A program made the translations under genes and the position numbers. This document shows, piece after piece, positions 17,997-26,131 of a stretch of 64,000 nt of DNA (positions are counted from its first letter, which is position 1; every line of letters begins with the position of its first letter). Source of the DNA: a virus; the IMG/VR virus record IMGVR_UViG_3300047548_001372, positions 21,329 through 85,328 of that record, one strand, 5' to 3'. The notes under the pieces were generated by a model. It did not search any database. It saw only the letters and a program-made list of their open reading frames with translations, and was not told where the DNA came from.

Positions 17997-18053
17997 ACGC
18001 GCACATTATTCTACTTTTTAACAAGCTCTTTTCTAACAAAATAATGTGCGCGT
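17997..18053. other. Intergenic inverted repeat with CGCGCA core
   Basis: Perfect 14-bp arms ACGCGCACATTATT (17997-18010) and AATAATGTGCGCGT (18040-18053) with a 29-nt loop fill most of the space between the distal tail and hub genes. No T tract follows, so a processing or partial termination role is as likely as termination. Confidence 0.65.
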
Positions 18054-18057
18054 CATA

Positions 18058-18408
18058 TTATACTTGCTCTAACCTCAACGTAACATCATAATAGAAAAAC
18101 CCATCTCTACGCATCTTATCAGCAGCTAATGTTACTTCAAAGCCACCAGGAGGAACAAGGACAGTATAATTGGTACTGTTTTCATCAGTAAATGTAAAAC
18201 TACTCGTAAGCTCTGCAATTGTTCTAATTCCTGATAAATCAGTCTCTGGTAAACTTGTCCACACAAGCTCCCAGTTACGTTTATTTGCGCGGTGATAGTA
18301 GTATAGTGTACCATTCGCCGCACGCTTGAGATCACCAATTTTATCCAATGAAGACGTAATAGCAGTTGGATAAAAATTAGTACTGTTTAATACAATATAA
18401 TTATTCAT
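18058..18408 (-). CDS. Putative distal tail component, 116 aa
   Basis: A small beta-rich protein lying directly between the tape measure and hub genes, the normal place of a distal tail or tail-associated protein. It starts 7 nt after the tape measure stop with a weak ribosome binding site, so coupling is likely. Visible pattern: LKRAANGTLYYYHRANKRNWELVW then alternating strands. No family is recognised with confidence. Confidence 0.5.
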   Translation of the reverse strand: MNNYIVLNSTNFYPTAITSSLDKIGDLKRAANGTLYYYHRANKRNWELVWTSLPETDLSGIRTIAELTSSFTFTDENSTNYTVLVPPGGFEVTLAADKMRRDGFFYYDVTLRLEQV

Positions 18409-18415
18409 AATTTAT

Positions 18416-20329
18416 TTATCTTGAAACAATCTGAGGAGCAGGCATACGAATCTTACCAATAGCATCTACTGTTGTTCCTGCACTATCGTATACTGCGGTA
18501 ATAACTTCAGCTAGTTTATTTTCTAGCCGCGCACCAATAGTCTGTAGTGTTGCAGTAAGTACACGATCGTGTACTTCAGATAGTGCTTGCATTGATGTTA
18601 CCGCAGTAGGGGTTGCGTTTGATGGCGCTACTGCTGAAGGTTGTGGGGCTTGAATAACAACATTTGGTGTGTCAATCTTCAACTCTGGTACTGTATACTC
18701 AGTAGCAGCAGGAGCTGTTGGTGTTTCTGGTGCTAATGCTGGTGGTGCCGAATTAGTCGTAATTCCTACTGCTTTATTTGCTGCATCCTTACCAAGCAAT
18801 TTATAAATATCATAGTAAAGATCTAATTGCTTTTGTAGCAGTTGATTTTCTTCACCAATAACTTTCTTTGATCGTTCAGCAGCAGTAATTTTTGCATCAG
18901 CTTGATCCTTTGCGGCAGTAGCAATTTTCTGCGTTTGCTCTCCATATTGCTTTGCTTCTTCAGCAAGTTGATCGGCAAGCTCTGTCTGGTTTTTATCTCC
19001 GCCCTCCATAAGTTGCTTCAGCTCTTCAGCTTGTGCATCTTCAAGCAGCTTTTTAATACCTTGTAGATATTCTAGCTTTGCTTGCTTTGTTGTTTCTGGA
19101 AGATCCTTATCTGTGCGCACATCAGCCATTTCTTTTTCAAGATCAATCATCTCATTTAATTGATCTTGGCGCAGATCAAGAAACTCTTTTGAAAGTGCTG
19201 CTTTGCCTTCTTGTGCAATGCGCTGTGCTTCTAGAAAGATTTGCTCATATTGCGCGGAAAAGGTAGTAACATCAATACCCTCTACATTAGTAAGTGATTG
19301 ATAGAAGGATGCTCTACTACGTCGTTTATCACGTTCGTTGGTTTGTTCTGCTTCTTTCTGTTTCCGCGCAAACTCTTTCTGGATATCCAACACATTTTGT
19401 TGGTATTCCTTCTCAGCATCCTCCATATCGCTATAAAACTCTGTGCGAATATCAGAAAGCTCATAAAGTAACTTTTCCAGCTCGGTTACTTGCCCTTCCT
19501 TTGTAGCAGTACTACCACCCCCACCACCAGTACCCGCACGCTCTCGTGCTAGTTGTTCTTCTAGTTGTTTAATTTGGCTAAGCGTTGACCAGTACTCTTT
19601 GTTGCTTGTAGTTAATCCTTGTAGCTTTGTGTTTAGTGATGCAATTTTACCAGCAGTACCTAATAAGCTAAACTCATAATCAGCTTGTGCCTCTGCTGCA
19701 TCAGCTGTTGCTTTTGCTGTATCTTCTAAAACAGTTGCGTACTCCTCCATCTGCGAGCCAATAGCCGCCCAATCAAGAGACTCCAAACCACCAAACATGT
19801 CTACTGCACTTTCTGTAATAAGCGTTTGTAGTTTATCTGCACCCCCTTCAACTTCACCAGCAATATTTCTTGCGCTTACTTGAGCTTGCCAATTTTTTAC
19901 TTGTTTAAGTGCATTTACAAGCAAAAGAGCATCAGCTTTTGCAATACCAAAGTTTGATCCCATAAGTGCAGCAGCTTCAGCAGTGCTTATTAGTCCAGAA
20001 GCAGCCATCTGTGCAATTTCTGCGAGGGTATTTTGTGCTTCGGAAAGCAGTGCTGTTTCAGCGCTAGCAACAATTGTTGCGGAAGCATTTTCGTTTGCTT
20101 TGGTAGTAAGTTCTTGAAGTTTTATCCCTGCTTGAGCCATAGCGCTAACAGAATCATTGAGGGCTTGACGGCGGTTTTCTTCTCCTACAATAAGCGATTG
20201 AATTGATGCGTATGCTTGTTGCTCGGTTACAATACCAGAGTTCATTGCATCTACGTAATTTAAAATACCTGTACTAATTTCTGGATATTTATTAATTAAT
20301 CCTTGAATATAAACTTTCTCCTTGATCAA
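18416..20329 (-). CDS. Tape measure protein, C-terminal part (frame-shifted)
   Basis: A 637-aa frame rich in Ala, Gln, Glu and Lys with long coiled-coil helices (for example LSDIRTEFYSDMEDAEKEYQ and later KEMADVRTDKDLPETTK). It begins in the last 38 nt of the upstream frame, offset by one base, with only a TTG start and no ribosome binding site. The next ATG is 28 codons in and also lacks one. It therefore looks like the second half of the tape measure reached by frameshift, or one gene broken by a mutation or sequence error. Together the two parts give about 1,220 aa, a usual tape measure size that would set tail length. Confidence 0.75.
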   Translation of the reverse strand: MIKEKVYIQGLINKYPEISTGILNYVDAMNSGIVTEQQAYASIQSLIVGEENRRQALNDSVSAMAQAGIKLQELTTKANENASATIVASAETALLSEAQNTLAEIAQMAASGLISTAEAAALMGSNFGIAKADALLLVNALKQVKNWQAQVSARNIAGEVEGGADKLQTLITESAVDMFGGLESLDWAAIGSQMEEYATVLEDTAKATADAAEAQADYEFSLLGTAGKIASLNTKLQGLTTSNKEYWSTLSQIKQLEEQLARERAGTGGGGGSTATKEGQVTELEKLLYELSDIRTEFYSDMEDAEKEYQQNVLDIQKEFARKQKEAEQTNERDKRRSRASFYQSLTNVEGIDVTTFSAQYEQIFLEAQRIAQEGKAALSKEFLDLRQDQLNEMIDLEKEMADVRTDKDLPETTKQAKLEYLQGIKKLLEDAQAEELKQLMEGGDKNQTELADQLAEEAKQYGEQTQKIATAAKDQADAKITAAERSKKVIGEENQLLQKQLDLYYDIYKLLGKDAANKAVGITTNSAPPALAPETPTAPAATEYTVPELKIDTPNVVIQAPQPSAVAPSNATPTAVTSMQALSEVHDRVLTATLQTIGARLENKLAEVITAVYDSAGTTVDAIGKIRMPAPQIVSR

Positions 20330-22079
20330 GTTGAAATTTATCTATATCTTTAATACGATTAGAAAGATCGTCAATAGATAAACGGTACCTCTGCGCAAAC
20401 TCTGCGGCTTGGTCAAAAGACATACCAGATTTTACAAGACTTTCTAAAACTCTATATTGAGCATCTGTAAACATACCTATATCTTCATCAAATGCTTGCA
20501 GCTGCCATCGGGCTTTATAAATATTGTTAGAATATTGTTGATATGCACCACCAGCTTCAATAGCAGCTTTTGCTGCGTTAAGGTTTGCAGTTTGCAGCTC
20601 AACAGTACGTTTTTCTAAAGCGTTTACCCTATCTAAAAGGTAGTCTGCTACCCCTCTAAAAGCAAAATCAGCAGCTCCTGCAGCAGGACGAGCTAGTTCT
20701 GCACTTAACCTACCAAATGCAGCAATTGTATCGTTAAAAGATCCAACAAGTTTATCATATGTAGTAGCGGCGAGCTGTGTTTTTTGATCAAGGATTTGCA
20801 TCCCAATACCCATATCTTCTAACAACACATCAAGCCCTTCCAGACGTTCTATTTCCGACCCTAATGCTTTGATACTATTAAGAGAGCTTCTACTAATTTC
20901 AAAGCGTCGTGAAAGTGACTGAATATCGCCGCTGAAAAATTCTTTTAATGCTACTGATGCACCTTTCATACCCTGAGCAGGATCAATAATAGCTAACCTA
21001 CGAGCTGTGTTTGCTAAACGATCTACTGCAATACCAGTCTGATTTGAAACATAAATAAAACCTGAAAGATCTTCAAGATTTTCCTGCAAACTACCGCCAT
21101 ACAACTCTTGTTGATTACGAGCAGCTTGCATAATATCATTAAATCTTGCCTGTGACTTACTTAACGCTTCAACAGTGCTTGTAATTTTTTCGAGCTCATT
21201 ACCAGCAGTAATAACTGCTCCAATGTTTGTAAATACTGCATTAAGTGCATATGCTGCACCAACATATGAATTTAAACCTTTTACTAATGCAAATAATGTA
21301 CCATTTAATCTACGTGAATCGGAGTCTGTTTGTTTCTGGTAACGCGCAAGTTGTGCTTGTGCGTTTGACCATTGAATTGTTTTAGTAATAACATCTCCAA
21401 ACTCTTTTTCAAGAGTATTAAGAGATGCTTGTAAATTATTTATAGCTTGAGCATGATTCTTTGCCGCTGCTTGCGCTCGTGCATCTGCCTGGGCTTTTTG
21501 TAAAATAGCTACCGCAGATTTTTGAACTTCCTGTTTTACACGTTCTTCAGCTTGTTTACGTTTATTTAATACAGAGCTTTGTTGTTTTTCTAAGTCAATA
21601 ATTTTTGCAATTATACCTTTATACTGAGCAAGAGTATTGTTGGAGTTTAATAATTCTATTTTTAACTTAGTGAGTGATGCCGAAAATTGATTTGTACCAA
21701 TTGCAAGTTTTGCGTTAGCAACTGCTAGATCAATAGCTGCTTGCCTAGATGCTTGTAGTGTTGCTTGATAAAGCGCAGAGTATTTTGCTCCTGTAATTGT
21801 TTTATCAGTAAATTGCTCTGAGTTTTTCGTCAATATACCCATTGCATTGTTTAATTGACCAGCAGCAGCACGCTGCTTTACAATAGCACTAATATACGCT
21901 AGGTTGGCAGCTTTTGCACGTTCTTGTATAGCTTGCTGTCTGTCTAGGTTTTGCGTAAGTATCTGCGCTCCTTGAGCAGCCTGCTGCATAGCTTGTGATG
22001 CCTCACGCATCACTTGACCAAGTCCTACGTCTTTACCAGAAATAGTTACCTGAACTGTTCCTAAATCGGCTGTTGTCAT
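20292..22079 (-). CDS. Tape measure protein, N-terminal part
   Basis: A 595-aa frame starting with ATG at 22077-22079 after AAGG. The first 300 residues are coiled coil with many Gln and Ala (REASQAMQQAAQGAQILTQN; KAQADARAQAAAKNHAQAI). A middle region (NSYVGAAYALNAVFTNIGAV) is the hydrophobic core typical of tape measure proteins. The frame stops at RIN in the overlap with the downstream frame. It follows the two overlapping tail chaperone genes, the canonical order. As predicted it would lack the C-terminal half unless a frameshift joins the frames. Confidence 0.8.
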   Translation of the reverse strand: MTTADLGTVQVTISGKDVGLGQVMREASQAMQQAAQGAQILTQNLDRQQAIQERAKAANLAYISAIVKQRAAAGQLNNAMGILTKNSEQFTDKTITGAKYSALYQATLQASRQAAIDLAVANAKLAIGTNQFSASLTKLKIELLNSNNTLAQYKGIIAKIIDLEKQQSSVLNKRKQAEERVKQEVQKSAVAILQKAQADARAQAAAKNHAQAINNLQASLNTLEKEFGDVITKTIQWSNAQAQLARYQKQTDSDSRRLNGTLFALVKGLNSYVGAAYALNAVFTNIGAVITAGNELEKITSTVEALSKSQARFNDIMQAARNQQELYGGSLQENLEDLSGFIYVSNQTGIAVDRLANTARRLAIIDPAQGMKGASVALKEFFSGDIQSLSRRFEISRSSLNSIKALGSEIERLEGLDVLLEDMGIGMQILDQKTQLAATTYDKLVGSFNDTIAAFGRLSAELARPAAGAADFAFRGVADYLLDRVNALEKRTVELQTANLNAAKAAIEAGGAYQQYSNNIYKARWQLQAFDEDIGMFTDAQYRVLESLVKSGMSFDQAAEFAQRYRLSIDDLSNRIKDIDKFQLDQGESLYSRIN

Positions 22080-22088
22080 GAGTACACC

Positions 22089-22556
22089 TTATTTTTGTTG
22101 TTGTTTAAGTAATTCGAGGATTTTTGCCTCGTTTTCTACCTGCCGCGCACGCTGATTCTCCTTTTTTGCATTTATCCTGCTTTCGATAACAAGCCTCCTT
22201 GCCACCAATTCACGTGCTAACATACCAGTTGTCATATAGCCAAACTGAGAAAGAGATTTTTCACCAGTTTCAATTTGCTGTGAATAAAGAATAAGAAGAA
22301 TAGAAAGCATTTCTGTAGTAAAAAACTTTCTATTTTCTCTCTGTATTGTAGTGTTTTTAAATTGTGTGGGCGGGGGTGTATTTCTTTTTTCGCGCACAGT
22401 AATAAACCCTTCACACATCATAGAAGGAATAACAGGAATAACAGGTAAAGTTGGAGCGTTCAATCTCCAACTTTTCCGCTGTTTAGTTATCTGGTTAAAT
22501 ACTGTTGAAAGATTATTATTTCTTTCGTTTCTCTTCAAGCTCTTTTTCCACATCAC
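22089..22556 (-). CDS. Tail assembly chaperone, second overlapping frame
   Basis: This 155-aa basic frame overlaps the end of the first chaperone gene by 41 nt and lies directly before the tape measure, the position of lambda GT-type chaperones. It may be made as a fusion by a -2 slip on AAAAA in GTGGAAAAAGAG, which keeps Lys-AAA pairing, or from its own GTG or ATG, since AAAGGA lies 5-8 nt upstream. The end is helical (ARQVENEAKILELLKQQQK). The choice between fusion and separate initiation is not settled by sequence. Confidence 0.6.
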   Translation of the reverse strand: MMWKKSLKRNERNNNLSTVFNQITKQRKSWRLNAPTLPVIPVIPSMMCEGFITVREKRNTPPPTQFKNTTIQRENRKFFTTEMLSILLILYSQQIETGEKSLSQFGYMTTGMLARELVARRLVIESRINAKKENQRARQVENEAKILELLKQQQK

Positions 22557-22932
22557 TTAGTTCCTTTAGTTTTGCAATATAGTCATCAAATACCTGCTTT
22601 GGAATACGCCCAATATTCCAGATCTCATCAGCGAGTGTAGAAATAACTTGTCCGTTCTTACTAAGTAATTGTTTTGCTTGTGCGTATGTTACTGCTGGCC
22701 GCACAATACCATGCACCAATGTCCAAAGCACCCATTCTAAATGATTAAGATTTCCATCCTTATCAGTGCTTTTTTGATTAACTTCTTCCTGCTTCTCAAA
22801 AGAGAGTGCGCGAATACGAAACTTCTTTTTTAATCCAGTAACATGTACATCTGTTTCTACCAGATCACTTTCAATAAGATATTCTTCAATTGCATCGTAA
22901 TAATCGACTGATGTGTTATGATGTTGTAGCAT
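22516..22932 (-). CDS. Tail assembly chaperone, first frame
   Basis: A 138-aa protein with a beta start (VETDVHVTGLKKKFRIRALSF) then helices and an acidic, Lys-rich end (KELSDVEKELEEKRKK), like lambda G-type chaperones that coat the tape measure during assembly. The ATG at 22930-22932 follows GGAGG. A longer frame to 22995 would run through the terminator of the upstream gene and is rejected. It sits between the tail tube and tape measure genes as expected. Confidence 0.72.
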   Translation of the reverse strand: MLQHHNTSVDYYDAIEEYLIESDLVETDVHVTGLKKKFRIRALSFEKQEEVNQKSTDKDGNLNHLEWVLWTLVHGIVRPAVTYAQAKQLLSKNGQVISTLADEIWNIGRIPKQVFDDYIAKLKELSDVEKELEEKRKK

Positions 22933-22954
22933 ATATCCTCCATAATAAAAAAAA

Positions 22955-22982
22955 AATGCCCTACGGTATGTTGTAGGGCATT
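22955..22982 (-). terminator. Rho-independent terminator after the tail tube gene
   Basis: Perfect 10-bp arms AATGCCCTAC (22955-22964) and GTAGGGCATT (22973-22982) followed on the minus strand by a run of T. It separates abundant tail tube mRNA from the low-level chaperone and tape measure genes, although the chaperone's ribosome binding site is just beyond, so read-through is expected. Confidence 0.92.
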
Positions 22983-22998
22983 TTCTCCTTATCACTGA

Positions 22999-23403
22999 TT
23001 ACGCAATAGTAAAGTTGCCGTTAGCCATAAAATCAGCGCTAATGCTGGTTGTTTCACCAGCATCTTGACCAAGAGTTAGCGATGTAATTAGTCCGCTTGG
23101 TACAGTAATAGTGTATCCACCAGTAGTTGTTAATACAAGCTTCACATAGGTTGATCCTGTAGCGTTTGTTACAAGCAATGTTTGACCTGCATTTTTACCA
23201 GAAGGAACTACACCATCAAATGATCCATTCAGCGATACAGCAGTGTTGTATGTATACATAGCACCACCGTCATTGATAAATGGGCCAATTGTCTGATTGT
23301 CATTTTCTACACTTACTTCCCAAGAACTAATCCAGCCAACTGGAGTATCTGATGCCCCAATGGTAATAGTTCCAGCAAACCCACGAATAGGAGTACCGCT
23401 CAT
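22999..23403 (-). CDS. Major tail tube protein, 134 aa
   Basis: A compact beta-rich protein. GWISSWEVSVEND, KNAGQTLLV, YVKLVLTTTGGYTITVPSG and the ending GETTSISADFMANG fit tail tube subunits that stack as rings around the tape measure. The next gene upstream encodes a longer protein with the same N-terminus (MSGTPIRGFAG) and the same C-terminal tube domain. A terminator directly after the gene and a position just before the chaperones support this as the abundant tube subunit. Confidence 0.8.
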   Translation of the reverse strand: MSGTPIRGFAGTITIGASDTPVGWISSWEVSVENDNQTIGPFINDGGAMYTYNTAVSLNGSFDGVVPSGKNAGQTLLVTNATGSTYVKLVLTTTGGYTITVPSGLITSLTLGQDAGETTSISADFMANGNFTIA

Positions 23404-23418
23404 AGTTACCTCTTTGTA

Positions 23419-24774
23419 TTATAGCACACTAAACGCATCATTTGAAACAAAATCTGCACTAATCGTAGCCGTCTCACTGGAGTCTTGACTTAGTGTGACT
23501 GAAGATAATAGGCATTGTGGAACACTTATTGTATAGCCATTTGTTGTTTCTAATGTTAAAGATAGATATGTTGAGCTAAGTGCACCACTTACAACTAGTG
23601 TTTGACCAGCATCTTTATTTGAAGGAATAACACCATCAAAAGAACCAGTCAATGACTTTGATGTTTTATAAATATAGGATGTTCCGTTATCGTTAATAAA
23701 TGGCCCTAGTGTCTGTGTATCGCTCTCAATAGAACCTTCCCAAGAACTAATCCAACCTACTAACGAGTTTCTATTTGAATAAAATGTGCCGATTGTATAA
23801 CTTACTGGTGAATAATGATGCACTCTAATATATCTAGCTTGCTTTTCGCTAGGAAAGTTAAACTTTTCTACTTGTAGCACGCTCAAATCTACAGCATTAG
23901 AATCGACAAGAAGAACTGGCTGTGCTTGTGCAGCAGCCTCACTTGCATAGCTTGTAAGAGAGAGTACATTACCAAAATCAGCAATCGGATTAAATTCTGC
24001 TAAAAAACTACCATCAACAGTGTTTTGATGTAAAACTCTAATATATTTTACTGGCACATTATCATATTCAATGTTCCATCGAATAGTATTTGCATAACTA
24101 CCAGCAGTTACCGACTGAGTACGAGCATTGGTTTCGTTTGTCTGTTCAGTAAGCGTAGCAATGCTGGTAGTGACAGTAGTTACCGGCCCAGAAAACCAAC
24201 GCCAAGCTACACCATCTGCTGATAGTGCAATGTAAAACTTCGTAGCAGAAGCACCCTGAGATCCAATTTTCATCAATACGCTGTTACATACTTTTGCTTC
24301 TGTAAGTTCAACCTGAGTCCATCTCCATCCAGCATCAGCTGTATAAGGTACTGCATAATCAGTACCGCCTGTTAATTGATAGGTATTATCTCGAAGAACA
24401 GAGAGTGTTGCTGTGCTGCTACTAATACTATCAGTATAGGTAAATGTGTTTGGAATAGAGAAAAAATCCCAGTTTGTGTTATCAGTTGATGTTGAAAAAT
24501 ATACAAAAATTGGTTTTTGATAATCAACATCTCCAATAGTTACTGATTGATAACCTTGAGTATTAGAACCAGCAACAGTTGTAGATCGGTAAATACCACC
24601 AGTACCAGGTGTAAAACCAGCTGATGTGTATGTGGCAACTGAGGATGGATCGTTGTCTCGCAGTACTGTTAGCAGGGATGGTGTTGTTGATACACTATCT
24701 GTATATGTTAGTAACGGAACTGCGTTATCTAACGTTATTCTACCAGCAAACCCACGAATAGGAGTACCGCTCAT
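23419..24774 (-). CDS. Tail tube paralogue with inserted adhesin-like module, 451 aa
   Basis: Residues 1-18 and about 335-451 match the 134-aa tail tube protein (shared MSGTPIRGFAG, VGWISSWE, GPFIND, SLTGSFDG/SLNGSFDG, DAGQTL, ISADF). About 315 residues are inserted between them. The insert has discoidin-like features: RWTQVEL, KFYIALSADG, WRWFSG, KYIRVLHQNT, AEFNP, and a second set with RYIRVHHYSPVSYTIGTFY. The same module is in the central fibre (RWTQ, WRWFAG, RFVRLYHRNT, IAEFYP). It is probably a minor tube subunit that displays a carbohydrate-binding domain along the tail. The first 33 bases are identical to those of the other tube gene. Confidence 0.75.
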   Translation of the reverse strand: MSGTPIRGFAGRITLDNAVPLLTYTDSVSTTPSLLTVLRDNDPSSVATYTSAGFTPGTGGIYRSTTVAGSNTQGYQSVTIGDVDYQKPIFVYFSTSTDNTNWDFFSIPNTFTYTDSISSSTATLSVLRDNTYQLTGGTDYAVPYTADAGWRWTQVELTEAKVCNSVLMKIGSQGASATKFYIALSADGVAWRWFSGPVTTVTTSIATLTEQTNETNARTQSVTAGSYANTIRWNIEYDNVPVKYIRVLHQNTVDGSFLAEFNPIADFGNVLSLTSYASEAAAQAQPVLLVDSNAVDLSVLQVEKFNFPSEKQARYIRVHHYSPVSYTIGTFYSNRNSLVGWISSWEGSIESDTQTLGPFINDNGTSYIYKTSKSLTGSFDGVIPSNKDAGQTLVVSGALSSTYLSLTLETTNGYTISVPQCLLSSVTLSQDSSETATISADFVSNDAFSVL

Positions 24775-24792
24775 AGGCTCCTCACTAGTTTA

Positions 24793-25206
24793 TTAGTTAT
24801 ATATTTCAACATCTGCTAATACTGCTGCGGTATAGTATGTTTGTGCAGATGATCGTTCAATTGGGAATTGTTGTGGGGTGCGTAGGGTGATTTGTACTGA
24901 ATACCCCCCACTAATAGTTGTTAATCCTTGAAGTGCTTGCACTGCGGAAAGCAGCTTGTTCATTGCTCCACTTTGTGTCGTATCAATACTGCGAAATGCC
25001 ATAAATCCTGTCCAACCATTTTGATCAAGAAAATCTGTTCGTTGTCCAAAAATATCTTGCTGTTGGTAAATCAGTAATGGAAAAGTTGCAGTAGGTGGAG
25101 CAGTGACAGAATATACACGACCACTGTATACAGGGCCTAGTGTTTGTGCTAATCCTTGTTGCAGTGCAGACATGATTTTTGCTTGGAATGAGTGATCGTA
25201 TGGCAT
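24793..25206 (-). CDS. Tail terminator / tail completion protein (DUF3168-like)
   Basis: A 137-aa protein with a helix (FQAKIMSALQQGLAQTL), the sequence ATFPLLIYQQQ, and a beta end with the pattern seen in DUF3168 and gpU-like tail terminators (QTYYTAAVLADVEIYN). Such a protein caps the tail tube and joins it to the head. Its place between the HK97 gp10-like gene and the tail tube genes is the standard one. Confidence 0.72.
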   Translation of the reverse strand: MPYDHSFQAKIMSALQQGLAQTLGPVYSGRVYSVTAPPTATFPLLIYQQQDIFGQRTDFLDQNGWTGFMAFRSIDTTQSGAMNKLLSAVQALQGLTTISGGYSVQITLRTPQQFPIERSSAQTYYTAAVLADVEIYN

Positions 25207-25209
25207 TGT

Positions 25210-25704
25210 TTATTTTTTCTTTTTACCTTTTCCGCGCATCCTACTTTTTATCGTTTTTTCTACAATGCGAACAACAGGAACTCTGCGTGCCGCTGGATAA
25301 AGATATGGCTGTGCAGGATGATTAACTGTACCAAACTCCTGGAAAACTGCGCGGGCATCTGGTAGATCTCTTCCGAACATAACCATAAGCCCACCTTCAG
25401 CAGGACGAATCTCCCCACTTCTTTGCAAAGCACTAGTGTCTACAGGGGCGTCTTCTCTTGCCTGATCAAGTATTTTCTTTGCTGCTTCGTAAATACCCTC
25501 CCCCATTGCTGCAAGTGCTTCATCGTAAAATGCAGCAAACGCATCAAGATTTACATCAACCTGTATTGTTCTTGTAGAATTAGGCCATGCTTTTCTACCT
25601 TTAGGAGGGAAAAGATTAATTCTACGATAGCGTACTTTACTGCCCTCAGCCTCAAGCATTGCTTCAGGTATTCCAGTAGGTACTTTTCTGCGTCTGCGTG
25701 CCAT
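25210..25704 (-). CDS. Head-tail connector protein, HK97 gp10-like
   Basis: A 164-aa basic protein with the signature AAKKILDQAREDAPVDTSAL followed by GEIRP and an HPAQPYLYPA-type segment, typical of the HK97 gp10 family. This family takes part in head-tail joining. N- and C-termini are Arg/Lys-rich. Only 3 nt separate it from its neighbours on each side, so it is translated within the head-tail operon. Confidence 0.8.
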   Translation of the reverse strand: MARRRRKVPTGIPEAMLEAEGSKVRYRRINLFPPKGRKAWPNSTRTIQVDVNLDAFAAFYDEALAAMGEGIYEAAKKILDQAREDAPVDTSALQRSGEIRPAEGGLMVMFGRDLPDARAVFQEFGTVNHPAQPYLYPAARRVPVVRIVEKTIKSRMRGKGKKKK

Positions 25705-25706
25705 GA

Positions 25707-26108
25707 CTACACTATCTCCTCAGCACCAATAATAAACGCACCCATTAAATCGTGTTGTGTTGGTACAAACACCACATCAAGAACATATGTTTTTACACTA
25801 TCAGTATACTCTAATCGATCTCCAACTTTTATACCAGTGCCATAGGGAAGCTGGATACGATAGGTTGAGTCAAAGTAGCTGTACTTTGGTTGACGATACT
25901 GAGATGATGTAGTAACACGAGATTCACCAGATCGTACAATGACTCGACATCGTACAGTAACTGGTGAGGCATACTGTGTAACACTCTCACCATCGATAAC
26001 GACATCAGGTAATCTGCGTTTGAGTGTTATTGTATCCGCGCAAAAAACATCAGCAGCAGTACGTATCTGTTGTACTTGTGAGAGTAGTTGTGCTTCAGTA
26101 AATGCCAC
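25707..26108 (-). CDS. Head closure / head-tail adaptor protein, 133 aa
   Basis: A beta-rich protein of the size and place of head closure proteins (gp16/FII-like): early helix QLLSQVQQIRTAADVF, then strands TITLKRRLPDVV, VRCRVIV and YRIQLPYGTGIKVGDRLEY. The start is GTG at 26106-26108, preceded by AAGGA. It lies between the connector (26132) and gp10-like genes. Confidence 0.68.
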   Translation of the reverse strand: MAFTEAQLLSQVQQIRTAADVFCADTITLKRRLPDVVIDGESVTQYASPVTVRCRVIVRSGESRVTTSSQYRQPKYSYFDSTYRIQLPYGTGIKVGDRLEYTDSVKTYVLDVVFVPTQHDLMGAFIIGAEEIV

Positions 26109-26131
26109 AGGTTGTGTCCTTATTTATTTGT

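Noticed and set aside
22933-22995. Longer start for the first tail chaperone
   Set aside because: It would be encoded by the terminator hairpin and A tract of the upstream gene.
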